Shown in pieces: positions 21,908 through 32,042 of a stretch of DNA of 64,000 nt. This DNA is from Manis javanica (taxonomy: Eukaryota; Chordata; Mammalia; Pholidota; Manidae): contig NC_133157.1 in assembly GCF_040802235.1 (NCBI RefSeq), forward strand, positions 21,903,501 to 21,967,500, in the 5' to 3' direction. Each line of letters begins with the position of its first letter. Position 1 is the stretch's first letter. A program made the translations under genes and the position numbers. A model generated the notes under the pieces. That model made no database searches. It worked only from the letters and a program-made list of their open reading frames with translations, and was not told where the DNA came from.

Positions 21908-23592
21908 TCAGGTGGTTGGGCAATCAGACCCCCAGTGGCCCTTTTTGTGGCATCTGGGGCATGGGGTGGTAGGAGATCTGGGGGAGGGGCACACCCTTGA
22001 CCAATGTCCCTCTTTTCCACACTTGAAACAAGCTCCTGGAGGGGACTTGTTTGTAGAGGGGGGCCCAGGTTGTGGTTTTATCAGCTGGGCCAACATTTGG
22101 AAATTGGCCTGATCAGTCTTTTGTTTACGGCGTTCTTTCTCCTCCTCCCGGTTCTGGAAGACTTTAAAGGCCACTGTTAGGATCTCAGTCTGTGGGGTAG
22201 TGGGGACCTGTTCTAACTTTTTGAGTTTAGCTTTAATGTCGGGGTAGCTTTGAGCTAGGAAGTATGTCATAAGGACATGTCTTCCATCAGGCGTTTCTGG
22301 GTCTAGGCTGGTATACTGTAATAGGGCTTGAGTGAGTCTAAGAACTCGGAGGGAGTTTCATCCCTCTTTTGAATTATGTCTTGAAGCTTTTGAAAATTGA
22401 CTACTTTACGAGCTGCCTATTTCAGACCTGCTATTAAGCAGGAGGCAAAAATATCTCGAGAGCAGAGACCCATGGCGGTGTTATAATCCCAGAGTGGGTC
22501 TTGTTTGGGGACTGCGGTGGGGCCAGGGGGGTAGGTGGGGTCAGTCCTGTGGGTTTCGGTAGCGTGAGTTTGGGCGAAGTCCCAAACTCATCTACGCTCT
22601 TCAGGGAGGAGAGTATTGGCCAGGAGTATGAAAATGTCATGATGTGTGAGGCTGTAAGACTGGAGGGTCCATTGAAACTCTTTGATGTATGTCGTGGGAT
22701 CAGTGGAAAAGGAACCTAGGCGTTCCTCAAGTTGGGCTATATCTCCTAAAGAGAAAGGGATGTGAATGCGCACGATGCCTTTGGATCCTGCTACTTCCCG
22801 GAGGAGGGCAATAATTTTGGGAGGCCCTCGGGACTGAGTCTGAGGGGGACTGAAGGGTTCCGGCTCAGTCTGTTGGGGGGAAACAGGTGATGGGGTCATA
22901 GACGTTATAATTTTGGGAGGCCCTCGGGACCGAGTCTGAGGGGGCAAAGACAGAAGAGACTCTTGGGACCTAGTTAGAGGGGGGCTGAAAGGCTCAGGCT
23001 CGATCTGCCGGAGGGGGGAAGGTGAGGGGGATGGAGGCGGAGCTGGTGAGGTGGGGGAGGAGATGGTGGTGGAGGAAGAAGAGGAGGGAGAAGGGAGAGG
23101 ATGGGAGGCTTCTGTGGGGGTGGAGGCAGCGGCGACAGTGATGGAGGGTGGAAGGGTTGTAGGAGGGGGAGGGGCCGAAGGGGGAAGCCTGTATGGCGGA
23201 GGCTCCTCGGCCGGGTCAAAGGTAATCGAAGAGGGACTGGGAGTGTGGGGAGGGGAGGGAGACGGCTTACAGGCTAGGAGAACTTGGGGCGGGGAACAGA
23301 TGGTGCAGAGGCTGGGATTTTGAGCTAGGAGGTGAAAAGCTTCGATATAGGGAATCTCCTTCCATTTTTTCAGGCGCTGGCAGTAGTTAAAGAGATCGCA
23401 AGTGATGTTAGGATCAAGAGTTCCCCCTGCAGGCCATTGGTTGTTATTGTCTAGGGGGTATGTTGGCCAATCTTGGGAGCAGTATTTATGGAGAAGTTTT
23501 GGTTTTATATCAGATGTCAGGGAGAGGGTAGCCAGATGCTTAAGCAGGCATTCAAGAGGTGAACTTTCAGGGAGGGATGAGGAGGCTCTCAT
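21908..23592 (-). pseudogene. ERV gag remnant (matrix, proline-rich, capsid, nucleocapsid)
   Basis: The likely ATG at 23592 begins a matrix-like segment (LECLLKHL, YCSQDWPTYPL, LFNYCQRLKKW). Residue 2 is Arg, not the Gly needed for N-myristoylation. A long Pro/Ser-rich linker follows (about 22850-23330), then capsid sequence (IPFSLGDIAQLEERL). The frame shifts twice toward the 3' side. The final piece (22270-21908) has two CCHC zinc knuckles, CFKCGKEGHWSRVC and CPRCHKKGHWGSDC, and ends in TGA at 21908-21910. Two knuckles resemble other class I ERVs rather than the single knuckle of murine-type gammaretroviruses. Confidence 0.88.
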
Positions 23593-24072
23593 GGCTAAAG
23601 GACAGAGAAGGAGACAAACGGGGGAAGACGAATGGAAATCCTCGGACTGGAAGCAGACCACAAGGAGACAAAGGGCATCCCCGATGATCCTTGGTGGTCT
23701 GCGGAAACTCGTATACGAGTCGGAATTTCTTAGGAAGTATGGGTCGTCACCTGCCTGAGGGTCTGCAGCAGCTGTGAAGGCCGGAGGCAGCAATTTATGA
23801 CTGTTGGAGGGGGGGCCTGAGGGTCCACCACAGCCATGAAGGCCTGAGGCAGGGAGAATTCCCTCCTCGTCCCCGAGCGTTAGAGCCTTGCCGGCCGATC
23901 ACGGTCAATGGCACTGCGATAGCTCGGGGAAGAGTGGCCCACTCCGGGGGAAAACTTACCTAAAGGCCAGAGAGGAGTGGTGAGTGTGAGGAGCCAGCGC
24001 CGGAAAAAAAGGACGAGGGCAAGCTGCTGCTGGTGTTGGGGGGAAGACGGGGCCCAGTTGGGGTGTCCTGTC

Positions 24073-24090
24073 TCCCGGGTTTCGGCACCA
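24073..24090 (-). other. Primer-binding site of the provirus, tRNA-Phe type
   Basis: The plus strand reads TCCCGGGTTTCGGCACCA. This equals the 3' end of mammalian tRNA-Phe with CCA, so the minus (viral) strand is the complementary 18-nt primer site. It sits one base inside the 5' LTR, the expected place. Confidence 0.88.
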
Positions 24091-24091
24091 A

Positions 24092-24340
24092 TGAAAGGAA
24101 AGGAGTGACACACAGCAGCAATTCACCGGAGAAATCCGCTTTATTAGGGAAAGGTGCTGGGTTATATAGGAAGGGGCATGGGGTGATTGTGGTGTTACTT
24201 CTACGGGGCTGTTGGCTGTTGGCTAGGTGCTGGGACTGGGAGGGGGGCGAGAGGTGATTGGGCTTCAGGTGGCGCCGGCGGGAACTGAGGACCCCGAAGA
24301 GAAGCCGGAAGTTCGCCATCTTACTGGTGGGGGCCCTTCA
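24092..24340 (-). repeat. 5' LTR of the provirus
   Basis: A 249-bp LTR bounded TG...CA, nearly identical to the copy at 16088-16333. On the minus strand it has TATATA (24163-24168) and AATAAA (24140-24145). As the upstream LTR it is the candidate promoter, firing antisense to SVEP1 into gag. Confidence 0.93.
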
Positions 24341-24345
24341 GTTAT
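24341..24345. repeat. Right 5-bp target-site duplication of the provirus (GTTAT)
   Basis: GTTAT directly follows the final CTTCA of the LTR and repeats the GTTAT before the other LTR. Confidence 0.85.
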
Positions 24346-24514
24346 AGATTTTTTAGTTTAAATATATAGTACACGTTGCTTTTAAAAGAGAATTTTCATT
24401 CAATCCCACACTTTGCACTGCTTTACAGCCTTGAAAAGAAGGAAACTGATGTGAGACCTTGAATGTCATAAACCTCCTCAAGCCGTGTAAATTGAGTTTC
24501 TATAGACTAGAGAC

Positions 24515-24602
24515 AATATTCATTTATTTACTCATTTTTCAAATGTGTATTGAGAGTCACTTGCATGCCAGGCACTGTTCTAGGCACTAATAAACAGCCT
24601 TG
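24515..24602 (+). repeat. Ancient interspersed repeat fragment, class not assigned
   Basis: TTCATTTATTTACTCATTTTTCAAATGTGTATTGAG followed by GCCAGGCACTGTTCTAGGCACTAATAAACAG is the common mammalian 'last-exon-like' repeat head. I do not assign a family. Confidence 0.45.
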
Positions 24603-25021
24603 ATGGAATATGGAGTACTGCAAGTAGTGATCTCTCCTCCAAAATGGTACACTACAAATAATCCCCATGCTTCTCCTCTTCTGATTTGATAAGCATAAAT
24701 TCTCTCGAGCAGCTTTTTTGGCAGGTACAAGAGCACATTCTTTGTTTTCTGTAGACTTCTCGCCTTGCATATAAAATAGCACAGCTTCAACATTTAAATG
24801 AAAAGACAAAACCTGTGATGTTGCATGTCTACTTTTTCTAGACCACAGCAGATTATGCTTTTAGTTCCTAGTATCTTTTAGAAACTATATAGGTGAAAAG
24901 GTTACCTTTATGCATTTTATCTTTGCTCTTTAAATTAATTCCGTCTTAGAGACGACACTGCATTCTCTCTCATCCCCTGCTCAGTTAGTGGCACAGGCTT
25001 CACTGTTTTGTTTTCCTGTAG

Positions 25022-25192
25022 AAATCTCCTGTGGTCCACCGACTCACGTAGAAAATGCGATTGCTCGAGGCGTACATTATCAGTACGGGGACATGATCAC
25101 CTACTCGTGTTACAGTGGGTACATGTTGGAGGGTTCCCTAAGGAGTGTTTGTCTAGAGAATGGAACCTGGACATCACCTCCTATTTGCAGAG
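25022..25192 (+). CDS. SVEP1: SVEP1 exon: last CCP module
   Basis: A 171-nt phase 1-1 exon; acceptor GTTTTCCTGTAG, donor AGAG|GTAAGG. It encodes [17 protein letters not shown]...[13 protein letters not shown]...[16 protein letters not shown], a full sushi module with all four cysteines, Gly-Tyr after Cys2 and the conserved Trp. NGT is a potential N-glycosylation sequon. EGF exons follow, so this is the final CCP of the protein (CCP34 by human numbering, inferred). Confidence 0.96.
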
Positions 25193-26764
25193 GTAAGGAA
25201 GTACTTGAATGGTTATTTCTTAGTGAAGCTATAGGGAAATGTATATGGAAGTGTGATATGGCCAACAGCTAATAAGCATGCTGTTTTCTTTTTCCATGGC
25301 TTTAAATTCTCTCTTAACATCTATGACATTTTCTTTAACTTTACGGGTTTGAATTTTAAAAGCTTACACACAGAACTCTGGCCCAGCTCATGGCTTCTTC
25401 CAGAGTCAAACATGGCTTCCCAGGCAAGTCTTCTCTCCCGATCTCAGCAATGTTCTCTGGCTGCTGCAGGGAGCCGTTGTCAGGTCTGGGCCAGGAGGAC
25501 ATCTCCTAGACACTCAGGTGTTTCAGCACAGTTTCTAGTTACACTCACCCCTCCTCAGCAGACCCCTGAGCCTGGGCAGAGTATGAGACAATAGGTACTG
25601 GTGGCCCCAGGGAAGCAGAGCCCACCCCGTAGTCCCCCTGGCTATCTAGGAGCTGCTGACGAGCACTCCGTGTTCACCGGACCGTTGCATCCTCTTCACT
25701 TGCTGGATCGAACTCAGAAACTTACAGATGAATCTTGTGTGTGTATTCAATAAAATCTTCCTGGGAAACAAAAAGGTTCTGTGCTTAAAATTCTACAAAA
25801 TACAAAATCTTCCTTTGAGTCCTGATAATTTGCCTGGAAGCTGCCGACTCAGGGGAATTTCTAGAAACTGGCTTTACTGGTGGCAGCAATTCATGTGCTT
25901 AAATCTTGTAGATAATGAGACATCCTAGTATGTACCTTTAAAACTTCCACTTTTCGAATAAAATAGAGGGGTTTTTTTTACAAATCATAATGATTGTACC
26001 ATTCATTCTACAAATAGTTGCTGTAAGCCAGAAACTATGCTAGTGAACAAGACAGATATAGCCAAGGAAATACAAAATAATCAAGTTGTTGGATGGGCTA
26101 TTCGTATGGCCACATGGACAATGACCAGATTTGGATTTAGAGTGAAAAAGCCAGTGTTTCATGACTTATGGGGGCAGGGAGTGTTGAGGAGCCCAGTGAA
26201 TGAATGGCGTGGACCTCAAAAGAGACAAGGGTTGTAGGAAAGAGGTTGTCTGCAAGCAGCAGTGACAAATGAGGTCACCAACACATGAGATGTCAGAGAC
26301 GGCCACTGAGGACGTGGCGTCCTCCGGGAATAACCCAGGTTTCACTTAAAGTCAGAAGTCAGATGAGGGTGGTGTGTTTATTGGTTTGCCTGTTTGTCTC
26401 TTCCAATAAGATATGGAGGGACAGTGGTGGCAGCCAAGAACTGCAAGCTAGTGAAGGCCATCTCCTGGTAGGGCATTTCTCCTGTCCAGGTCAAAAGAGA
26501 CTGTCATTCATACCAACTATCAACCTTGTCCCCTCCTGCCCTGAATCCCCAGATCACTAAAACTCTGATGGCCATGTGCTCAGAGCTCTCCAAGCTTGTC
26601 TATGCCCCTCCCGAGCCCCTCATGCTCATCCACAAGCAAATGTTGACATTCAGTTTTGTTTCTCTTCCTTAGAGCCTGACTCAAGGAAGTATTATGAAAT
26701 ATAAATGAGCAAGCCTATTTTCTGTAATTCCGTAGACTCAGGATCCACCCTGCTTCTTTTCCAG
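25193..26764 (+). other. SVEP1 intron with one arm of a local duplication
   Basis: A 1.57 kb intron. It contains a G/C-richer stretch near 25365-25700 with no recognisable coding potential, the first copy of a 107-bp duplicated block (25805-25911), and a possible old repeat head at about 25990-26060. Confidence 0.7.
25805..25911 (+). repeat. Direct duplication, copy 1 (107 bp)
   Basis: From AAATCTTCCTTTGAG to TTAAATCTTGTAG this block is repeated at 26897-27003 with only two mismatches (C/A early, G/A in CTGCCGACTC). The copies flank the first C-terminal EGF exon. Confidence 0.93.
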
Positions 26765-26860
26765 CTGTCTGTCGATTCCCATGTCAGAACGGAGGTATCT
26801 GCCAGCGCCCAAATGCGTGCTCCTGTCCGGACGGCTGGATGGGGCGCCTCTGTGAGGAAC
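26765..26860 (+). CDS. SVEP1: SVEP1 exon: EGF-like module (first of the C-terminal three)
   Basis: A 96-nt phase 1-1 exon; acceptor TTCTTTTCCAG, donor GAAC|GTGAGT. It encodes [32 protein letters not shown], with six cysteines in the EGF spacing and the CxNGGxC and GWxGxxC motifs. It lacks the D-x-D/N-E and hydroxylation consensus of calcium-binding EGFs. It is too short to be visible as an ordinary long open frame. Confidence 0.95.
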
Positions 26861-26896
26861 GTGAGTCAGTCCTGAAATCTTACATGCTACATCCTC

Positions 26897-27003
26897 AAAT
26901 CTTACTTTGAGTCCTGATAATTTGCCTGGAAGCTGCCAACTCAGGGGAATTTCTAGAAACTGGCTTTACTGGTGGCAGCAATTCATGTGCTTAAATCTTG
27001 TAG
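26897..27003 (+). repeat. Direct duplication, copy 2 (107 bp)
   Basis: The second copy of the block at 25805-25911, 1092 bp downstream in the same orientation, about 98% identical. It lies 36 bp after the EGF exon's donor site. Confidence 0.93.
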
Positions 27004-27904
27004 CAGACCAGACAGAAAACCTAGGGCTGATCTGAGTATGCCAGTTAGCTGCAGAAGATGTGGAATATTTGTGACCTTGAAAATATCATTGTCATGACCC
27101 ACCCAGAGCTATCTCCACATGCCTTGTGGCACGAATTTGCAGGAATCTTCTTGGAAAGGAGTTTATGATGGAGGGTTTCTCAGCCTTTTATGAACTATGC
27201 CCTCAGGGTTACAGTTGGTATAAATTCATGGCATTGCATAACATTGTGAGTTGCAGGTAATATTTGCAGCCCACTGTTCACTCTTTTTCTTTAAGGGTAG
27301 TTCTTCCCAATTAAGAAAATAAGGACCATTGGTACTCCTACATCTATACAGTGCTAGATGAATTAATATTGAATTTTGAGTCTCATAAAAATATGAATTT
27401 GAACTTCCAGGAGAAAGTAAACAAGTGATTTTAAGTGTTTTTTTAATGTCTACAGTACCCTTTGTTTCAGTATCTTAAAAAATATATATGAGGTCAAAAT
27501 GATTTCATATTTCATTGGGAGTGGCATATGTCAGTCACATGAAGAATCATAAATGTGGTGGCTGTTGGTCTCTTTCAGTTTTATCTGAGGACGTGCATTT
27601 TATAAGAAACTCTAAAACTGATTAAGTGTAATCATTTCAACTAATCTAAAAAGGAAAATAGAAAATGGAAATAAATGTGGGCTGTTGACAGCTCACCAGA
27701 GCAGGTGTTCTCAGAGCAGTGATTAAGAAGAGAGAGTGCATTTGTCTTTCCGCCTCTCCCCAGCCATTCCTTTCCACTTAGATCTACCGTTACAGCTTGA
27801 TGGCTATAACGCTAAGAGTCTAAAGACTGGAAGAACATTTTCCCTGCGTTGCCCTAACCACAGGCCTGGCTTAGCTCACTGAGCCCCTGCCTGTCCCCCT
27901 GCAT

Positions 27905-28070
27905 CAGACCAGGGCTGCCCAAGCTTTAGCAAACATACAGACATCTGGGAGATGTTGTTAAGGGCAGATTCTGATTCAGTAGATCTGGGTTGGGACCTGA
28001 GATTCTGCATTTCTAAGCAACTCCTAGCTAATGCTGATGCTTTTGGTTTGAGACCCGCCCTTGGAGTAGC
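27905..28070 (+). repeat. MER5A-like hAT-Charlie element
   Basis: It has AGATTCTGATTCAGTAGATCTGGG, GGACCTGAGATTCTGCATTTCTAAGC and GCTGATGCTTTTGGTTTGAGACC, the central and right parts of MER5A. Confidence 0.75.
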
Positions 28071-28625
28071 GAACCAAAAGACAATGCTACTCCTTTTCAA
28101 TAGACTATGCCTCTTTAAAGAACTGAGGAATTTCTAAGAGGAACGATTGCCCTGAGGGGTGTAGGGAGGGCTGATTGAGTTACCATCAGGCCTCAACTAC
28201 AGGAAATAAAGGGTGACTTGTCCCATCACTACTAATGTGTTGCCAACACCAGCCTACAGAATAGACCACCTGACTTCCATTTTCACAGTTAGTTCAAGGT
28301 AATAAGAGAGCCTTGAGATAGCCAAACCCTGTTAGAGCGTTTTATGTAATTTGAAATGGAAATTTGGAACGATAATAAATGGAGAACATTCTGCTTAGTT
28401 TGTGAAGAGAAAGCAAACCACTTAATGGACATCGATTATGGTATGTTCTCTCTGAAAGAGAGCCTTTGGCATTAGAGTCATTACACCAGGCTAAGGGGCC
28501 AGACTTCCTGATTGCATTTCCCAGTGACACTGGCTCATAAACACAACAGATACAGGAAGATTAGCTGATGGGTCATGCGAGGTTTCACTCATCCCGGAAA
28601 ACGTTTTTTGAACGCTTAAACATAA

Positions 28626-28907
<282 letters not shown>

Positions 28908-29034
28908 TAAGGCAGGTGTATTCAGCATAGTATGGCTGGAGCCATAGAGGAAATACAGAGATATGGCTGGAAATGCAGGCTTAAAGATGGACAGAGCCAG
29001 GTTAGGAAATGCACTGCCTGGCAGGTTCCAGGTG

Positions 29035-29660
29035 CTGGATTATGTCTTGTGAGCAACAAAAGCCACTGAAAGGGTTTAAGCAGGAAAATCATGTGATCAC
29101 ATTTTCTTTTAGACAAATTGTTTTGGGAGCAATACAGTAAACAGCAGAAAGCAAGACTTATAATAGGGAGACCAGTTAGGAAGTTAGCAAAGCAGAATTA
29201 GCAAGAGGTAAGGAAGTCTGGAGAAATAATAATAAAAAAAGGATGGGTTTAAGAGATGTTTGAGAAGTGCATCAGTACTACTTATTATAGATTTATTGTG
29301 GGAATAAAGATCTGAGAAGAGTTCAAGACTGATGGCCCAGTTTGGGCCCCTGAGGGGAAGGTGGTGCCATTTACTGAGTTAGAAAATCCGAGAGGAGCAG
29401 GTTTGAAGGTATAGATAAGGAGGTAAGTACGGACATGCCGAGTTGGAGGGGCCTGTGAAACGTAAGAGGGAGAGGTCTGCAGGACAGTTGGATGATGGTA
29501 GATGGTTAGGTGCCCAGAAGATGCGTCTAGATTGAAGTTACAGATATTTAAGTCATCACTGGAAAACATTCAAGGGGAAAAAAAGAAGACTGTGCAGAAG
29601 AACATAGAAGAGACACTGGCCCAGAATGGATCATTGGGGGCACCCATGGGTGCAGGGAAG
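29035..29660 (+). repeat. Ancient interspersed repeat, class not assigned
   Basis: The phrases GCCACTGAAAGGGTTTAAGCAGG, CATGTGATCACATTTTCTTTTAG, GGGAGACCAGTTAGGAAGTTAG and GGTGGTGCCATTTACTGAG recur in many mammalian introns as an old repeat. A second, more diverged copy lies near 60330-60480. I am not sure of its Repbase name. Confidence 0.55.
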
Positions 29661-29764
29661 GAGAACAGTGCTAAGCTTTGAGACAGGGAAGTGAAAATAA
29701 TGGCTAATTAGTTGATACAGTCAGTCCTCGCAAAATCATTGTGCTCCTGAAAAGGAGTCATTTA

Positions 29765-29955
29765 CAGAAAACCTGTATGTAAGCACTGTACTAGGTACTG
29801 GGGAGCTAAGGATCACAAAGAAACATCCCTGCCCTCAAGTGGCGTATAATCTAGTGGAGACAGGAATAGACTGATAATCAAGAAATTAGACCTCACAGTA
29901 CAGTGGCATAAGTGCTGTGTTTGAGAAAGGCAAGACTTGTTAGGGAGACATGTTT
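29765..29955 (+). repeat. Ancient interspersed repeat head, class not assigned
   Basis: GCACTGTACTAGGTACTGGGGAG, CATCCCTGCCCTCAAGTGGCG, ATAATCTAGTGGAGACAGGA and AGTGGCATAAGTGCTGTG follow the order seen in a widespread mammalian repeat, probably the same family as the block just upstream. Confidence 0.5.
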
Positions 29956-30429
29956 GTCACCAGTCAACAATCGTTTGTTACTGTCATCCATGAAAAGGAA
30001 CCATCTCTTTGATGAATTTTTTTCACTGTAACTTAAATTGCATCTATTTCGAGTTCTTTCTAAATAGTTATCACCAATTTAGTAATTTAGCTTCATAGAG
30101 ATTAAAATTCTTCTGACCCTCTGCATGTTTTCTCTAATTCTGCAAAACGGAGCAGATGACATGAAGAGGGCTGACAACTGTGTCAACTTATAGATGCTCT
30201 TTGGCACATGACCTTGAAAGGCGCCTTTGCAGCTGTCTTACACTTCACATTGGAGCCCACCATTCAATGAACCTTTTTTTTTTTTTTTTATATTAGCAGA
30301 ATCTATGGAGAGTTAGTTTTAGATTACTGGGTTTTCTTTTCGCTATTTTTAATCCTGCTTGGTTTCATAATTCCCTTTTATTATATTGCATATCTGTGCA
30401 TTCCATTGAGCCACTCCTGCTGTTCACTT

Positions 30430-30560
30430 GCCAAGAGAGCTCCTCAGGGCAAAGACGGTGTCCTACTTCTTGTCCTCTCTCTTCTCACCGGGTGCTTATC
30501 AAGTACCTGGTGCATACTGACATTTTCCCTGCATTTTATGAATGAGTGATTAAAGAAGTG
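30430..30560 (+). repeat. L2 LINE 3'-end fragment
   Basis: CTCAGGGCAAAGACGGTGTCC, TCTCACCGGGTGCTTATCAAGTACCTGGTGCATACTGAC and TGAATGAGTGATT follow the L2 3'-end order (GAGGGCAGGGACC...CCTGGCACA...TGAATGAATGA). It is diverged. Confidence 0.5.
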
Positions 30561-31253
30561 ACATTTACTCGTATCTCACCAGAAGTGAGTTTTTCATCTG
30601 GGGAAGCACACCTTTCCAAGACCCACTGAGGCTGAAATGATGACACCTGTACATTTCCCATTGCCAGCCTTCTCTGGACAGGCATTTTATGTTCTTCCTC
30701 CTGGGAATTCTCCTTTCTCTTTGATATGTTAAACTTACTGGTATTAGGTCCTCATTCGTTTTTAGCATCCTTAGGTTTTTTTTCTATTTATTCACAAGAG
30801 TAGGTTCATGAAGATGGAAAGTTTGGTTATGACACTGAGAAAGAAGTCTATACAGTAAATCTTTGGGTGTTCATTAAGGGTTTCATCTGTGGCTAATTTT
30901 TAACTCCATTGTAGGTTCTGTAATTCTAACTAAAGCTGATAAAAACCTTGAAATGTGTTTCCTAGCAAACGCAAAGGGCTTTTCAATCGTCTGTTGTTTT
31001 ATACAGTCAATGTGCCTGATTTACTGTTGTAAGAGTTGATGTTTGATGTAATGACTCAGTCATTCACAGAATTCAGTGCTAGCTCCCTGGAGAGATTTAC
31101 AATCTGAGCATATGAAAAATTTACAGTTCAAAAGAGTATGTGTCAAATTGGTTGCACAAATAAAAAGATTAAAGAAAAGAAAAATCACATTGAGTTCATA
31201 ATACAGAATTGCTATGTATTAATTAAGTAAATATGCATGAATTTTCCTCCCAG

Positions 31254-31347
31254 CTGTTTGCCAGTCTCCCTGCCTGAATGGTGGAAAATGCGTCAGACCA
31301 AACCGATGCCATTGTCTCTCTGCTTGGACAGGACATGACTGTTCTAG
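31254..31347 (+). CDS. SVEP1: SVEP1 exon: EGF-like module (third, last domain)
   Basis: A 94-nt exon with acceptor TTTTCCTCCCAG and donor TCTAG|GTAAGA. It enters in phase 1 and leaves in phase 2. It encodes [32 protein letters not shown], six cysteines in EGF order; the usual Gly-Trp before the last Cys is Ala-Trp. It is joined to a tiny terminal exon that adds a basic tail. Confidence 0.95.
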
Positions 31348-31559
31348 GTAAGACAACCAAAGACTAATGTTTATCTGTAACATGAAAGAGACTGAAATTC
31401 AAGTTATTTTGAGAGCCAGAAGGTATCTCTAGTTCGAGCATAAGCATTTTGTATCCAAAAATATCCATTTTAAGATACTCTCTAAATTTGAACTAAAGCC
31501 CATACAAAGAAGAATGAGTAAGAATTGACAAATAAAACAGTATCTCAAAAATAAAACTT

Positions 31560-31663
31560 GTACTCACTTCAGCAGCACATATACTACAACTGAAACAATA
31601 CTAAGGTTATCATGGCCCCTGCACAAGGAAGACATGCAAATTCAGGAAGCATCCCATGTTTTT
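31560..31663 (+). pseudogene. U6 snRNA retropseudogene
   Basis: This 104-nt block aligns end to end with U6 snRNA: GTACTCACTTCAGCAGCACATATACTA at the 5' end, CATGGCCCCTGCACAAGGA in the middle, CATGCAAATTCAGGAAGC and a terminal TTTTT. It differs at many positions (the central ACAGAGA box region reads ATACTAAGG), so it is not functional. An A-rich tail follows, consistent with L1-mediated retroposition. No U6 promoter elements (a TATA box at about -25, a PSE) were seen upstream. Confidence 0.9.
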
Positions 31664-32042
31664 CCACCAAAAACAAAGAAAAAAAGTGTTAATTAAGCAA
31701 ATAAATTGCCTGCCCTCTTGAACAGAAAATTGCATCCTTCATATGCAAAGATGTAAAATAAATAATAAACTCAGTGCATTTCACTGATGTTCATTTGCAT
31801 TCCTGATTATGATAAAAAATAGTATTGAAATTGATAAATTCTTTTGTCAAAAATTTTGTTTTATATTTTTAGTGAATATATATTTTCAGCATTTAATCGA
31901 CTAAAAGAAAATATGTATAAATATGTTCTGTCAATTGTTCCCTCATTTCTAACTGAGTGAATATAGTTGAGAAAAAATTATCACAAAAATAAGTCAAAGG
32001 GAAAATAAGTAAAAATTAAGTCAAAAAGAAAATAAGTAAAAA

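Larger units (their letters stand above)
16088..24340 (-). mobile_element. Endogenous retrovirus, class I (gammaretrovirus-like), nearly complete, defective
   Basis: This 8253-bp element is antisense to SVEP1, between the exons for the last two CCP modules. On the minus strand the order is LTR, primer-binding site, gag, protease, RT, RNase H, integrase, env, polypurine tract, LTR. It is flanked by a GTTAT duplication. Gag has two CCHC zinc knuckles, and Env has a CFLC plus CX6CC arrangement; both fit a gammaretrovirus-like class I ERV. The primer site matches tRNA-Phe, which suggests an ERV-F/H-type relative, but a tree is needed to assign it. Every coding region carries stops, shifts or active-site changes, so it is not a functional virus. 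Confidence 0.95.

Noticed and set aside
22974-23323. Open frames opposite the provirus gag proline-rich region
   Set aside because: They are shadows of the GC-rich, proline-coding gag linker on the other strand.
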